Below are positions 1 through 6,456 of a stretch of DNA of 16,644 bases, piece after piece. Origin of the DNA: DATBMY01 sp036554605 (GTDB lineage: Bacteria; Acidobacteriota; Blastocatellia; UBA7656); assembly GCA_036554605.1 (NCBI GenBank), contig DATBMY010000334.1, forward strand, positions 1 through 16,644, written 5' to 3'. The position numbers were made by a program, and so were the translations under genes. The notes beneath the pieces are model-generated. The model searched no databases, was not told the origin of the DNA, and was given only the letters and a program-made list of their open reading frames with translations. The first letter of the stretch is position 1. Each line of letters starts with the position of its first letter.

Positions 1-354
1 GAGATGGAGTGGGCGCATAGAGCGCGCTCTCGCCGTCAGGCGGCTCCCTATCTGAGCCCGGAGCAGGCATCGAATGCAGTCGTAGATCACAGGAGCGATA
101 TATATTCTCTCGGCGTGCTGCTTTACGAGATGCTTACCGACCGAGTGCCGTTCGATTCCGACGACGCCGACTACATTGCGCGAAAGCACGAGGAAGGGGC
201 CGTATCACCACCGCACCTGATTTCGATGGAGACCGGGGAAGAGCTTTCGGCGGTAGTGATGAGAATGCTAGAGAAGGAGCCGGGCGCGAGGTTTGAAAGC
301 GCCGCTCAGTTTCTAGCCGCGCTCGAATGCCTAATGGCGGCGGGCGTCAAATGA
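1..354 (+). CDS. Ser/Thr protein kinase, C-terminal part (truncated by window edge)
   Basis: This is the C-terminal lobe of a Hanks-type Ser/Thr kinase; the N-lobe, the catalytic loop and the DFG motif lie outside the window. Visible landmarks are YLSPEQ (the activation-segment end, equivalent to APE), SDIYSLGVLLYEMLTDRVPF (subdomain IX with its invariant Asp and Gly), and the subdomain XI Arg in EKEPGARF. The frame is open from base 1, so the first in-frame ATG (base 4) is unlikely to be the real start. The protein ends about 15 residues after the kinase fold, so it has no C-terminal sensor or membrane segment. The first ~15 residues do not look like a normal activation loop; either the loop is divergent or the frame changes upstream, and the window cannot decide. 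It lies 31 bp before the ExeA-like gene and may be cotranscribed with it. The family call is firm; the substrate is unknown. Confidence 0.85.
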   Translation, partial: EMEWAHRARSRRQAAPYLSPEQASNAVVDHRSDIYSLGVLLYEMLTDRVPFDSDDADYIARKHEEGAVSPPHLISMETGEELSAVVMRMLEKEPGARFESAAQFLAALECLMAAGVK

Positions 355-385
355 TGTTTTGAGCAATCTTCAGGAGAGACCAGGG

Positions 386-1252
386 ATGTATCTCGAATTC
401 TATGGGCTGAAGCAATTTCCCTTCAGCCTGACGCCTGACCCCAGGTTCATATTCAAGACGGAAAGCCATCTGGAGATGCTGGCGACGGTCAAGTACGGCG
501 TCGAGCAGAGCAAAGGGCTGATTGTGGTCACGGGCGAAGTCGGCACCGGCAAGACCACTATGCTCAGGCTCGCGCTACGGCAACTTGGCGAAGAGGTGCT
601 GCCGGTCTATATATTCAACCCTTTTTTGACGGCCGCGGAATTCTTCGAGCAGGTGGCGGCCGAGTTCGAACTCGAAGTCGGCAAGAGAATATCGAAGCCT
701 GATTTGCTCGCAAAGCTGGGCCACATGGTCTCGATGCGCCATGCGCAGGGGCTCAAAACGCTGCTCGTAGTCGACGAGGCGCACGGTTTGCCCACGCCAT
801 TGCTTGAAGAGATTCGCCTGCTGCTCAACTTTGAAACGAATGACGAGAAGCTCTTGCAGATAATCTTGAGCGGCCAGCCGGAATTGCAAGAGGTCTTAAA
901 CAAGCCTCAGCTTCGCCAGTTGAAGCAGCGTATCGCGTTGCGCTCGGCGATAAAGCCGCTGAGCCTCTTCGAGATCAGCAAATACGTGCGCTTCAGATTA
1001 AAGCAATCGGGCGCGGCGAGCGTAAACCTATTCGACAATCACGCCATAGGCTTGATCGGGACCGTCTCTCAGGGCATACCGCGCGTCATAAATAATATGT
1101 GCGACAATGCCTTGCTCTACGGGTACGCATCTGGAAGCGAGACAATAACGCGCGAGATAGTAGAAGAAGTCGTAGAGAATCTGGACCTTGCTACAAGCAA
1201 CCTCAGGAAGAACCCCGCGCCCGAGTTCGGCGAAGTCATCTCCAGGGCATAA
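386..1252 (+). CDS. ExeA/GspA-type AAA ATPase
   Basis: This is an ATPase of the ExeA/GspA family, whose members assist type II secretion secretin assembly, pilus assembly or exopolysaccharide export. The 288-residue protein opens with MYLEFYGLKQFPFSLTPDP, the typical start of this family. It carries Walker A GEVGTGKTT (residues 50-58), Walker B LLVVDEAH (126-133), the sensor-like LSGQPEL (161-167) and the C-terminal GIPRVINNMCDNAL (230-243). I chose the ATG at 386 because AGGAGA lies 8 nt upstream and the family start fits; a TTG at 359 is open in frame but lacks a ribosome site. No peptidoglycan-binding or transmembrane part is seen, so it resembles the cytoplasmic ATPase alone. It follows a kinase gene by 31 bp. 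No secretion or exosortase genes are in view, so its partner system cannot be named. Confidence 0.88.
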   Translation: MYLEFYGLKQFPFSLTPDPRFIFKTESHLEMLATVKYGVEQSKGLIVVTGEVGTGKTTMLRLALRQLGEEVLPVYIFNPFLTAAEFFEQVAAEFELEVGKRISKPDLLAKLGHMVSMRHAQGLKTLLVVDEAHGLPTPLLEEIRLLLNFETNDEKLLQIILSGQPELQEVLNKPQLRQLKQRIALRSAIKPLSLFEISKYVRFRLKQSGAASVNLFDNHAIGLIGTVSQGIPRVINNMCDNALLYGYASGSETITREIVEEVVENLDLATSNLRKNPAPEFGEVISRA

Positions 1253-1259
1253 CGGTAAA

Positions 1260-1340
1260 GTCCGAAGTCCGGAGTCCGTAGTCCGAAGTCATAGAAGGAA
1301 GCAATCCCGGACTTCGGACATCGGACTTCGGACTCCGGAC
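1260..1340. repeat. Heptamer repeats forming a large imperfect hairpin
   Basis: The left arm (1260-1290) is four tandem heptamers of the form GTCCGNN (GTCCGAA, GTCCGGA, GTCCGTA, GTCCGAA) plus GTC. After an 18-nt loop, the right arm (1309-1340) is nearly its reverse complement. Of 31 paired positions, 27 are Watson-Crick, one is G:T and three are mismatched. It lies between the ATPase stop (1252) and the ybaK start (1393). A transcript could fold it into a long stem that ends or protects the upstream mRNA. No poly-U tract follows, so it is not a classic intrinsic terminator. It is not CRISPR, because there are no spacers. Confidence 0.9.
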
Positions 1341-1392
1341 CTCTCTGCTGGCACGCTTCATAGTGGTACACTAAAGGCTCAGGGGAAGAACT

Positions 1393-1884
1393 ATGGGGAA
1401 AGCGGACTATCCCGTGACTCCCGCCGTGAGGCTTCTGCGCGAAAAGAAGATTGCGTTCGAACCGCACCTGTACGAGTACAAAGAGCGGGGCGGAACGGCT
1501 CATTCGGCGGCGCAGCTCAATGTTCCCGAGCACGCGGTTGTAAAGACGCTGGTGATGGAGACCGAAGCGCGCGAGCCGCTGATTGTGCTTATGCATGGCG
1601 ACCGCGAGGTTTCGACACGCGAGCTTGCGCGCGCCATCGGAGCTAAGAGCGTCCGCCCTTGCGACCCGGCCGCGGCGCAAAAACATACGGGTTATATGGT
1701 TGGCGGGACCAGCCCGTTCGGCACGCGCAAGGCGCTTCCGGTATATGTCGAGCGAACTATCTTTGATCTGGATAAGATATATATCAACGGCGGTAAGCGC
1801 GGTTTTCTGGTATCGATTCGCCCCGGTGCGCTGGGCGATTGTATGCGCGTGACCGAAGTAGATGCGTCGATAAAAGAGCATTGA
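1393..1884 (+). CDS. ybaK: Cys-tRNA(Pro)/Cys-tRNA deacylase YbaK
   Basis: YbaK is a trans-editing enzyme that hydrolyses Cys-tRNA(Pro), clearing cysteine mischarged by prolyl-tRNA synthetase in the cytoplasm. The 163-residue protein has the usual family length and fold order. An N-terminal TPAVRLLREKKIAFEPHLYEY is followed by a GGTAHSAAQLNVPEHAVVKTL stretch, and then by GYMVGGTSPFGTRKALPVYVE around residues 100-120, where the family signature GG(I/T)SPFG and the conserved Lys sit. The ATG is preceded by AGGGG at 7 nt. It follows the heptamer hairpin and is 34 bp upstream of pdxH, with which it may be cotranscribed. Confidence 0.93.
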   Translation: MGKADYPVTPAVRLLREKKIAFEPHLYEYKERGGTAHSAAQLNVPEHAVVKTLVMETEAREPLIVLMHGDREVSTRELARAIGAKSVRPCDPAAAQKHTGYMVGGTSPFGTRKALPVYVERTIFDLDKIYINGGKRGFLVSIRPGALGDCMRVTEVDASIKEH

Positions 1885-1918
1885 TGCAAGAGAGAATGGC
1901 CCTGGAGAGTTTTTGTCG

Positions 1919-2557
1919 ATGAGCGAGATTGATATTGAAGGCAGGGATGACTTCGAGCCTCTTCTTGAAAATAACATCGAGCCCGACCCGTTCGAGCAAT
2001 TTCGGAAATGGTTCGAGCAGGCACTGGTCGCGGTGCCGAAACTGCCTAACGCTATGACGGTTGCGACGGCGACGGCCGACGGCGTGCCTTCAGCGCGCCT
2101 CGTGCTATTAAAGGACTTCGACGAGCGCGGGTTCGTCTTCTATACGAATTACGAAAGCGCGAAAGGGCGCGAGCTGAATGAAAACCCCGTGGCCGCGCTC
2201 GTCTTCTATTGGAGCGAGCTGGACCGGCAGGTAAGGATCACGGGACGGGTTACGAAGACGACGAGAGAAGAGTCCGACGAGTACTTTCACACGCGCCCGC
2301 TAGAGAGCCAGCTCGGCGCGTGGGCGTCGAATCAGAGTCAGGTCATCACCGGGCGCGACGTGCTCGAGAAGAGAATGGAAGCGCTGGTGAAAGAATACGA
2401 AAGCAGGATTGTCCCGCTGCCTCCATACTGGGGAGGGTATCGCGTTTCGCCCCGGGTCGTAGAGTTCTGGCAGAATCGAGAGGGTCGCCTGCACGACCGA
2501 ATACGCTATCGCCTGCTTGATGACGGCAGATGGCTTATCGAGCGGCTCTCGCCATAA
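1919..2557 (+). CDS. pdxH: Pyridoxamine/pyridoxine 5'-phosphate oxidase
   Basis: PdxH oxidises pyridoxamine or pyridoxine 5'-phosphate to pyridoxal 5'-phosphate with FMN and O2, the last step of B6 synthesis and salvage. The 212-residue length is normal. Visible family blocks are RLVLLKDFDERGFVFYTNY, with FMN phosphate and substrate contacts, then FYWSELDRQVRITG, SQLGAWASNQS, and the C-terminal WGGYRVSPRVVEFWQ and RLHDRIRY, ending RLSP like other members. I set the start at ATG 1919, 9 nt after GGAGAG; an in-frame TTG at 1913 is too close to that site. It lies 34 bp after ybaK and converges on the PilZ gene with only 6 bp between the stops. Confidence 0.95.
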   Translation: MSEIDIEGRDDFEPLLENNIEPDPFEQFRKWFEQALVAVPKLPNAMTVATATADGVPSARLVLLKDFDERGFVFYTNYESAKGRELNENPVAALVFYWSELDRQVRITGRVTKTTREESDEYFHTRPLESQLGAWASNQSQVITGRDVLEKRMEALVKEYESRIVPLPPYWGGYRVSPRVVEFWQNREGRLHDRIRYRLLDDGRWLIERLSP

Positions 2558-2563
2558 AGAGGA

Positions 2564-2878
2564 TCAAGCGGCGCCAAACTCGGGCCGCGCCGTGTCGAAT
2601 CTGACCGCGGCGACGAAACTAGAGATGTCGCGCTCGACGCGAACTACCGAGCAGGAATATCTCATCCAGCTCTGCCTTTTCACGGGGAGTTTGATGTAAA
2701 GGTCCACCCTGACCCCCTCGCGTATAGGGTTTGACAAAAGCAGCGAAGCCCCCCCGGAGCTTAAATTCCGCAAGACGCCCGCTGCGTCGAAGCTATTGCC
2801 GCCCGTCTCTTTCCCCTCTATTTTGATAGGCCAGCCTATCTGAAATCTATTACCTCTTCTGCGCTCTTCCAAGAGCAT
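2564..2878 (-). CDS. Small PilZ-domain protein (putative c-di-GMP receptor)
   Basis: The 104-residue protein is essentially one PilZ domain, a c-di-GMP-binding module. The RxxxR element is in ERRRGNRF (residues 5-12) and the [D/N]xSxxG element in NLSSGGASLLL (38-48), so both ligand-binding motifs are intact. It has no signal peptide, no membrane segment and no fused domain. It would act as a stand-alone cytoplasmic effector on motility, pili or exopolysaccharide output; the target is unknown. GGGAGG abuts the ATG at 2878, which is too close for normal initiation. A TTG at 2872, 6 nt after the same site, is a credible alternative start. Confidence 0.85.
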   Translation of the reverse strand: MLLEERRRGNRFQIGWPIKIEGKETGGNSFDAAGVLRNLSSGGASLLLSNPIREGVRVDLYIKLPVKRQSWMRYSCSVVRVERDISSFVAAVRFDTARPEFGAA

Positions 2879-2967
2879 CCTCCCGCACAGCTCAATTATC
2901 TGTGAGGCGTCACTTCCTGCTTTCCCACTCTATGATAATTCCTTTTCTATTAATAAAGTGAGAATCG

Positions 2968-2999
2968 CGGGCTATTTCCTTGATGAAGGAATAAACCCG
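2968..2999 (-). terminator. Possible hairpin terminator after the sigma-factor operon
   Basis: Downstream of the last operon gene (stop at 3014), the minus strand holds an imperfect 14-nt stem with a 4-nt loop. It has CGGG/CCCG at the base and TTCCTT/AAGGAA at the tip, with three mismatches between. The following sequence is AT-rich but has no clear U tract. A weak call. Confidence 0.35.
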
Positions 3000-3013
3000 G
3001 CAGCCAAAGGAGT

Positions 3014-3403
3014 TTATCTATCTCCGCCACGGCGACGGCGACGCCCCTCTCTGTCTCTCATCATTTTCTGAAGCTCGTCCCACTGTGCCGGGGTGAGGAT
3101 CTCTTGCATGCGCCTGCGCGACTCGTCGCGTATCTCCCGCATTCGCGGCCGGGAAGCATCTCTTTCCGCGTCCATTCGCGCGCGGGTATCTTTCATGATC
3201 TCTTCCATCCGGGCGCGCTGCTCCTGATTGAGATTGAGACGGTCGAGCATATGCTCTATTCTTCGAGGGCGATTCAGATCCGGTTCGGCCGACTGGCGCG
3301 AGTTATACAGGTTCAAGCTCAACGCGCCGGCCGCAAACCCCAGCGCGAAGATGATGACGGCCGCGATTCGCACCTGCCATTTATTCTTGCTGTTACTCTC
3401 CAT
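3014..3403 (-). CDS. Membrane-anchored Spy/CpxP-like (LTXXQ) periplasmic protein
   Basis: The 129-residue protein has a short cytoplasmic start, one membrane segment (about residues 12-31) and a long helical, highly charged periplasmic part. The part looks like the Spy/CpxP/CnrX group: LNLNQEQ at 57-63 and LTPAQ at 103-107 match the LTXXQ motif spacing. It has eight or so Met and ends in an RRRRR run. Family members act as periplasmic chaperones, metal sensors or modulators of envelope stress. The ATG at 3403 has GGAGG 7 nt upstream. The first 11 bases overlap the end of the anti-sigma gene, implying translational coupling and a joint function. I infer a sensor or accessory of the anti-sigma/sigma pair. 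Ligand unknown; no obvious His/Cys metal site. Confidence 0.75.
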   Translation of the reverse strand: MESNSKNKWQVRIAAVIIFALGFAAGALSLNLYNSRQSAEPDLNRPRRIEHMLDRLNLNQEQRARMEEIMKDTRARMDAERDASRPRMREIRDESRRRMQEILTPAQWDELQKMMRDREGRRRRRGGDR

Positions 3404-3884
3404 CGGAATCCTCCGAATCGAAGACTAGATCGAGCACCTGCGCATAACTGAGCGGCTCGTCGTCAGCCGCGCCTTCATCGTCGAAAACGATATTCTCGGG
3501 ATAGATTTCGCTCTGGGCTATATTCGATTCAAACGGCTCATCCTGCTGGGGGTTTGTGAAGAGACTGAGCGTCGACAGCAGAACAACCACCATCAGCATC
3601 GCGGCGAACAGCGCGCCCGCCGAGCGCCACAATCTCAGAAAGGCGGGCTGCTCGGCGCGCGACTCTCTTATCGCGGCCATCACGCGCGTCTTGAAGAAAG
3701 GTTGTGGCTCCAGGGTTTCGGCCGCTCTTGCCTCGAGCATCGCCGCCGACGCCCGCGCGGCCTCAAGCGCGCGGCAACACATATCGCAGTCGCGCGCGTG
3801 AGCTTCGATTTCAAAAAGCTCGCCCTGGCTAAGCCGGGTAACCGCGCTGTTATCCAGGAGGTCGATTATGTGCTGGTTGCTCAT
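3393..3884 (-). CDS. Zinc-motif transmembrane anti-sigma factor
   Basis: This is a membrane protein expected to hold the upstream ECF sigma factor inactive. The N-terminal cytoplasmic part has HARDCDMCC, i.e. His-x3-Cys-x2-Cys (H29, C33, C36 from the chosen start), the ZAS zinc motif. One membrane helix follows (about residues 89-109). The remaining ~54 residues, placed in the periplasm, carry 17 Asp/Glu and no Lys, Arg or His. An ATG at 3893 gives three more residues but abuts GAAAGG; the ATG at 3884 is 8-9 nt from that site and is preferred. The gene starts just after the sigma stop and overlaps the next Spy-like gene by 11 bp, so the three are probably one translational unit. Confidence 0.87.
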   Translation of the reverse strand: MSNQHIIDLLDNSAVTRLSQGELFEIEAHARDCDMCCRALEAARASAAMLEARAAETLEPQPFFKTRVMAAIRESRAEQPAFLRLWRSAGALFAAMLMVVVLLSTLSLFTNPQQDEPFESNIAQSEIYPENIVFDDEGAADDEPLSYAQVLDLVFDSEDSDGE

Positions 3885-3897
3885 AAAGCTCATCCTT

Positions 3898-4521
3898 TCA
3901 CTTGTGACCGTTTCGGCCTTCGAGCAAAGCCTCTACGGCCTTGCGCATGCGGCGGCGGGCTCGGAAGGCCTGGACTTTTACCTTGGCCTGAGACCATCCC
4001 GCATGTTCGGCCACCTCTTTAACCGAAAGCCCTTCGCCGTCAAGCAGGGTCAGGACTAAACGGTCGTCCGCCGACATGGTGGCGAGCACTCGCTCGGCCA
4101 GGTCCGCCGCAACGCGGCTCTGCTCGCTCGCCTTATGCAGGTCGGCCGATTTCGTAGCCAGCTGGGCGTCGAGCCAGTCGGATTGTTCCTCAGAAAGATT
4201 CGAGACAGCCGCTTCGGGCCTGCGTTTCGCGCTGCGCAGCTCGTTCAAACACCGGTTGGTGGTGATACGCGTAAGCCACCCTTCGAACGAGCCCCGCCCT
4301 TCAAACTTTTTCAGCTCCGTGAATGCTTTCAAAAAGACATCCTGCGCTATATCCTCGACCTGCGCGCGCTGGCGGAAGAACTTGCTTGCCGTATAAAAGA
4401 CCCGCGGGCTGTAGCGGCGCACAATCTCTTCGAAGGCCTCTTCATCGCCCTCGCGCGCGCGGCCTACAAGCTCTAGTTCCGGCTCTTGCTCTATCCCTAT
4501 CGCCAGACCTGCTCCCGCCAA
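3898..4521 (-). CDS. ECF-type RNA polymerase sigma factor (RpoE-like)
   Basis: This is a group 4 sigma-70 factor that directs RNA polymerase to stress-type promoters. Region 2 spans about residues 26-100, with DIAQDVFLKAF and FEGWLTRITTNRCLNELR. Region 4 spans about 148-200, with SVKEVAEHAGWSQAKVKVQ as the helix-turn-helix. Length (207) is normal. The start is uncertain: TTG at 4521 gives the quoted length but has no good ribosome site, and the conserved part begins near ELELVGRAREGDEEAF, 15 residues later. It sits between a secreted Spy-like gene upstream and the anti-sigma gene directly downstream. Release by anti-sigma cleavage or a conformational switch is expected from the family. Confidence 0.92.
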   Translation of the reverse strand: MAGAGLAIGIEQEPELELVGRAREGDEEAFEEIVRRYSPRVFYTASKFFRQRAQVEDIAQDVFLKAFTELKKFEGRGSFEGWLTRITTNRCLNELRSAKRRPEAAVSNLSEEQSDWLDAQLATKSADLHKASEQSRVAADLAERVLATMSADDRLVLTLLDGEGLSVKEVAEHAGWSQAKVKVQAFRARRRMRKAVEALLEGRNGHK

Positions 4522-4529
4522 ACTATGTT

Positions 4530-4555
4530 CGGCGGCGGCCTCGAGGCCGCCGCCG
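4530..4555. repeat. Perfect 26-bp GC palindrome
   Basis: CGGCGGCGGCCTC/GAGGCCGCCGCCG is a perfect inverted repeat without a loop, centred between 4542 and 4543. It lies in the 45-bp gap between the secreted Spy-like gene and the sigma gene. On the minus strand it ends ~9 nt before the proposed TTG of the sigma gene and would fold a very stable hairpin in the mRNA. Only a weak U-like stretch (AGTTTT) follows, so it could be a partial terminator, an mRNA stabiliser for the first gene, or a brake on sigma translation. Confidence 0.8.
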
Positions 4556-4566
4556 GCTGCTGAAGA

Positions 4567-5064
4567 TTATTGAGTGCGGCGAGCGCGGCGTTTTTCTCGC
4601 AATTCGTTAAGCTTTGCTTTCTGCTCCGCCGTGAGCACCGCCATCTGTGCCTCGCGCAGCTTGATTCTCTCGCCCATCAGTTTCGCCTTTAGAGGCGCGA
4701 TCTCCGAGAGTTTCTGGCTGGCGAGCGCTTCGTCGAACGTACCGCCCTGACGCGCCTGGCGCAGCTCGCGGCGGCTTGCTCGAAGCTGCTCGCGCAACGC
4801 CTGTGTGGCCTCGCGGTGGCTTGTCCGTATCTGCTTCATCTGGGCTTTCTGGGCATCCGTAAGATCCAGCTGCCTGAATAAAGCCATCCCCATACGACCG
4901 CGCCGCTGCTTCTTATTAGCCCGCTTTGCCGCGCGTCGCTCCTGTTTGGCAGTCGCTTCGCCCTGACTGGTTGTCGCCGTCTGAGAGAAGGCGAACGGAG
5001 AGGCCAGCGCGAACGACATTATGAATGCTAATGCTAGCGCCTGAGATTTCAAGTATTTTTTCAT
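4567..5064 (-). CDS. Secreted Spy/CpxP-like (LTXXQ) protein
   Basis: The 165-residue protein begins with a Sec signal peptide (positive start, hydrophobic residues 8-24, likely cut near 27). A basic, all-helical mature part follows. LTDAQ (68-72) and LTAEQ (144-148) are the paired LTXXQ motifs of the Spy/CpxP family of periplasmic chaperones and stress modulators. The protein is very rich in Arg, Lys, Gln and Glu. The ATG has GGAAGGA a few bases upstream. It is the first gene of the minus-strand operon, 45 bp before the sigma gene, with a GC palindrome in the gap. It could be both a target and a modulator of the sigma pathway. It might bind misfolded proteins or metal, but the sequence does not say which. 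Confidence 0.8.
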   Translation of the reverse strand: MKKYLKSQALALAFIMSFALASPFAFSQTATTSQGEATAKQERRAAKRANKKQRRGRMGMALFRQLDLTDAQKAQMKQIRTSHREATQALREQLRASRRELRQARQGGTFDEALASQKLSEIAPLKAKLMGERIKLREAQMAVLTAEQKAKLNELREKRRARRTQ

Positions 5065-5150
5065 AGATTCCTTCCAGCTTAGGTTTCTCGCCCCGGACCT
5101 GCTATTATCGTCCCGAGCCTGGGAGGGCTGGAAATTTGCCCTCTAAGGGT

Positions 5151-5180
5151 ACAGACACCCGCTACCGGAACAAAGTTACA
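5151..5180 (-). promoter_or_regulatory. Possible ECF-type promoter of the sigma operon
   Basis: On the minus strand TGTAAC (5180-5175) and TGTCTG (5157-5152) are separated by 17 nt. The AAC core of the -35 and the GTC/TCTG-like -10 recall ECF promoters in general. It lies about 90 nt before the first operon gene and would allow autoregulation. The match is judged by eye and is weak. Confidence 0.3.
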
Positions 5181-5194
5181 CCGCCGGGAATAGT

Positions 5195-5209
5195 TTTGAC
5201 GAAGTCAAA
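5195..5209. repeat. Short inverted repeat before the DUF3500 gene
   Basis: TTTGAC-GAA-GTCAAA is a perfect 6-bp inverted repeat with a 3-nt centre, 30 bp before the plus-strand ATG. The left arm contains TTGAC, a -35-like element; a TTATAA lies 20 nt downstream, a longer spacing than usual. It could be an operator over a promoter, but at this length chance is possible. Confidence 0.35.
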
Positions 5210-5239
5210 GCTCAGCAACACTTATAAGGGGAAACCGCT

Positions 5240-6448
5240 ATGAAGAAGAGTATCATCACATCCTTCTGCTACGTAATCCCGGCCCTGTCACTGGTCATCA
5301 ATATATCAGCTTTGCCGCAGGCCCCGGACCGGTTCGCGAGGTTTCGCGAAGAAGAAAAGCGCGTGCTCGCCGAGCCGTTCAAAGGCGTAACGACTAACGG
5401 CCAGATCATTGCAGGCTTATTCAAGATCAAATCGACGGGCGTTTCTACGAAGCCGGTCGTTAAGGCCGCGGAGAACTTCCTCAAGGGTTTGACCGATGAG
5501 CAGCGCAAAAAAACGATCTTTCCAATCGATGACGACGAATGGAGAAAGTGGGATAACCGGCACTTCCCTCCCCGGCAGGGCGTTGGGTTCAACGAAATGT
5601 CCGACCGGCAGCGCGAGCTTGCCTTCGCCTTGCTCGGCGCGAGCCTGAGCGCCCGCGGCCTCGAAAAGACCGCCGACATAATGAAACTCAACGAGACGAT
5701 TGCCGAGCTTACGAATAACTTCAAGGAGTACGGCCAGTGGCTTTACTGGATAACCGTCATGGGGACGCCTTCCGAGACCGAACCCTGGGGCTGGCAGCTG
5801 GACGGACATCATTGCAACATCAATTATTTCGTGCTCGGCGATCAGGTTGTCATGACGCCCACCTTTATGGGAAGCGAGCCGGTTCGCGCCGAATCGGGCA
5901 AATTCAAAGGGACGGTCGTGTTGCGGGACGAACAGAACAAGGGGCTGAGCCTCTTCAACGCGCTCGATAAAGCTCAGCAGGCCAAAGCCGTGATACAGAG
6001 TAACAAGGGACCGAGCCACAGCCTGGCGCAAGCCTACAAGGACAATCTCGTGCTCGATTACGCGGGCATTCCCGCCTCTGAGTTATCCGACCGGCAGAAA
6101 GCTTTGCTGATGGAAGTAATCGCCGAATACGTGGGGAATATGAGAGCGGGACACGCGCGCGTGAGAATGGATGAGGTTCGGGCGCACCTCGACCGGACTT
6201 ATTTTGCATGGATCGGCAAAGCGGACCCGGATGCTGTCTTTTATTACCGCATACAGAGCCCGGTGATACTGATAGAATTCGATCACCAGGCGCCGGTCGC
6301 GCTCCGCAGGACGGGCGTTGCCGACCGCAACCATATACACACGGTGGTGCGCACCCCGAACGGAAACGATTACGGCAAAGACCTTTTACGCCAGCATCAC
6401 GAGCGGCACAAGCACGGCGGCAAGGCCGACCATCTCAAGCGCAGGTGA
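5240..6448 (+). CDS. Secreted DUF3500-family protein
   Basis: This is a member of the DUF3500 family, whose function is unknown. The 402-residue protein starts with a Sec signal peptide (about residues 1-27, ending near SALPQA). Family blocks are EPWGWQLDGHHCNINYFVLG (181-200) with VVMTPTFMGSEP, EFDHQ (346-350), and HTVVRTPNGNDYGKDLLRQH (367-386). The family is rich in conserved His, Asp and Trp in these blocks, which suggests a metal site or an enzyme, but no reaction is established. The C-terminus continues into a His-rich basic tail (HHERHKHGG). The ATG has AAGGGGA 7 nt upstream. It is divergent from the Spy/sigma operon and converges on the flavoprotein gene with an 8-bp gap. Confidence 0.88.
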   Translation: MKKSIITSFCYVIPALSLVINISALPQAPDRFARFREEEKRVLAEPFKGVTTNGQIIAGLFKIKSTGVSTKPVVKAAENFLKGLTDEQRKKTIFPIDDDEWRKWDNRHFPPRQGVGFNEMSDRQRELAFALLGASLSARGLEKTADIMKLNETIAELTNNFKEYGQWLYWITVMGTPSETEPWGWQLDGHHCNINYFVLGDQVVMTPTFMGSEPVRAESGKFKGTVVLRDEQNKGLSLFNALDKAQQAKAVIQSNKGPSHSLAQAYKDNLVLDYAGIPASELSDRQKALLMEVIAEYVGNMRAGHARVRMDEVRAHLDRTYFAWIGKADPDAVFYYRIQSPVILIEFDHQAPVALRRTGVADRNHIHTVVRTPNGNDYGKDLLRQHHERHKHGGKADHLKRR

Positions 6449-6456
6449 AGGAGCCT

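Noticed and set aside
359..385. TTG start for the ExeA-like ATPase
   Set aside because: The ATG at 386 has a proper Shine-Dalgarno sequence and begins exactly at the family N-terminus.
1260..1340. Heptamer array considered as a CRISPR array
   Set aside because: The units are 7 nt, contiguous, and inverted in the second half; there are no spacers and no cas genes.
1117..1977. 286-codon open frame on the minus strand across the heptamer hairpin and ybaK
   Set aside because: It spans three plus-strand features and the repeat, and has no family match by eye; the ybaK signature is on the other strand.
4076..4476. Plus-strand open frames within the sigma-factor gene
   Set aside because: They are shadows; the minus strand carries sigma regions 2 and 4.
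5417..6031. 204-codon open frame on the minus strand inside the DUF3500 gene
   Set aside because: Antisense to a clear family member; no ribosome site or domain.
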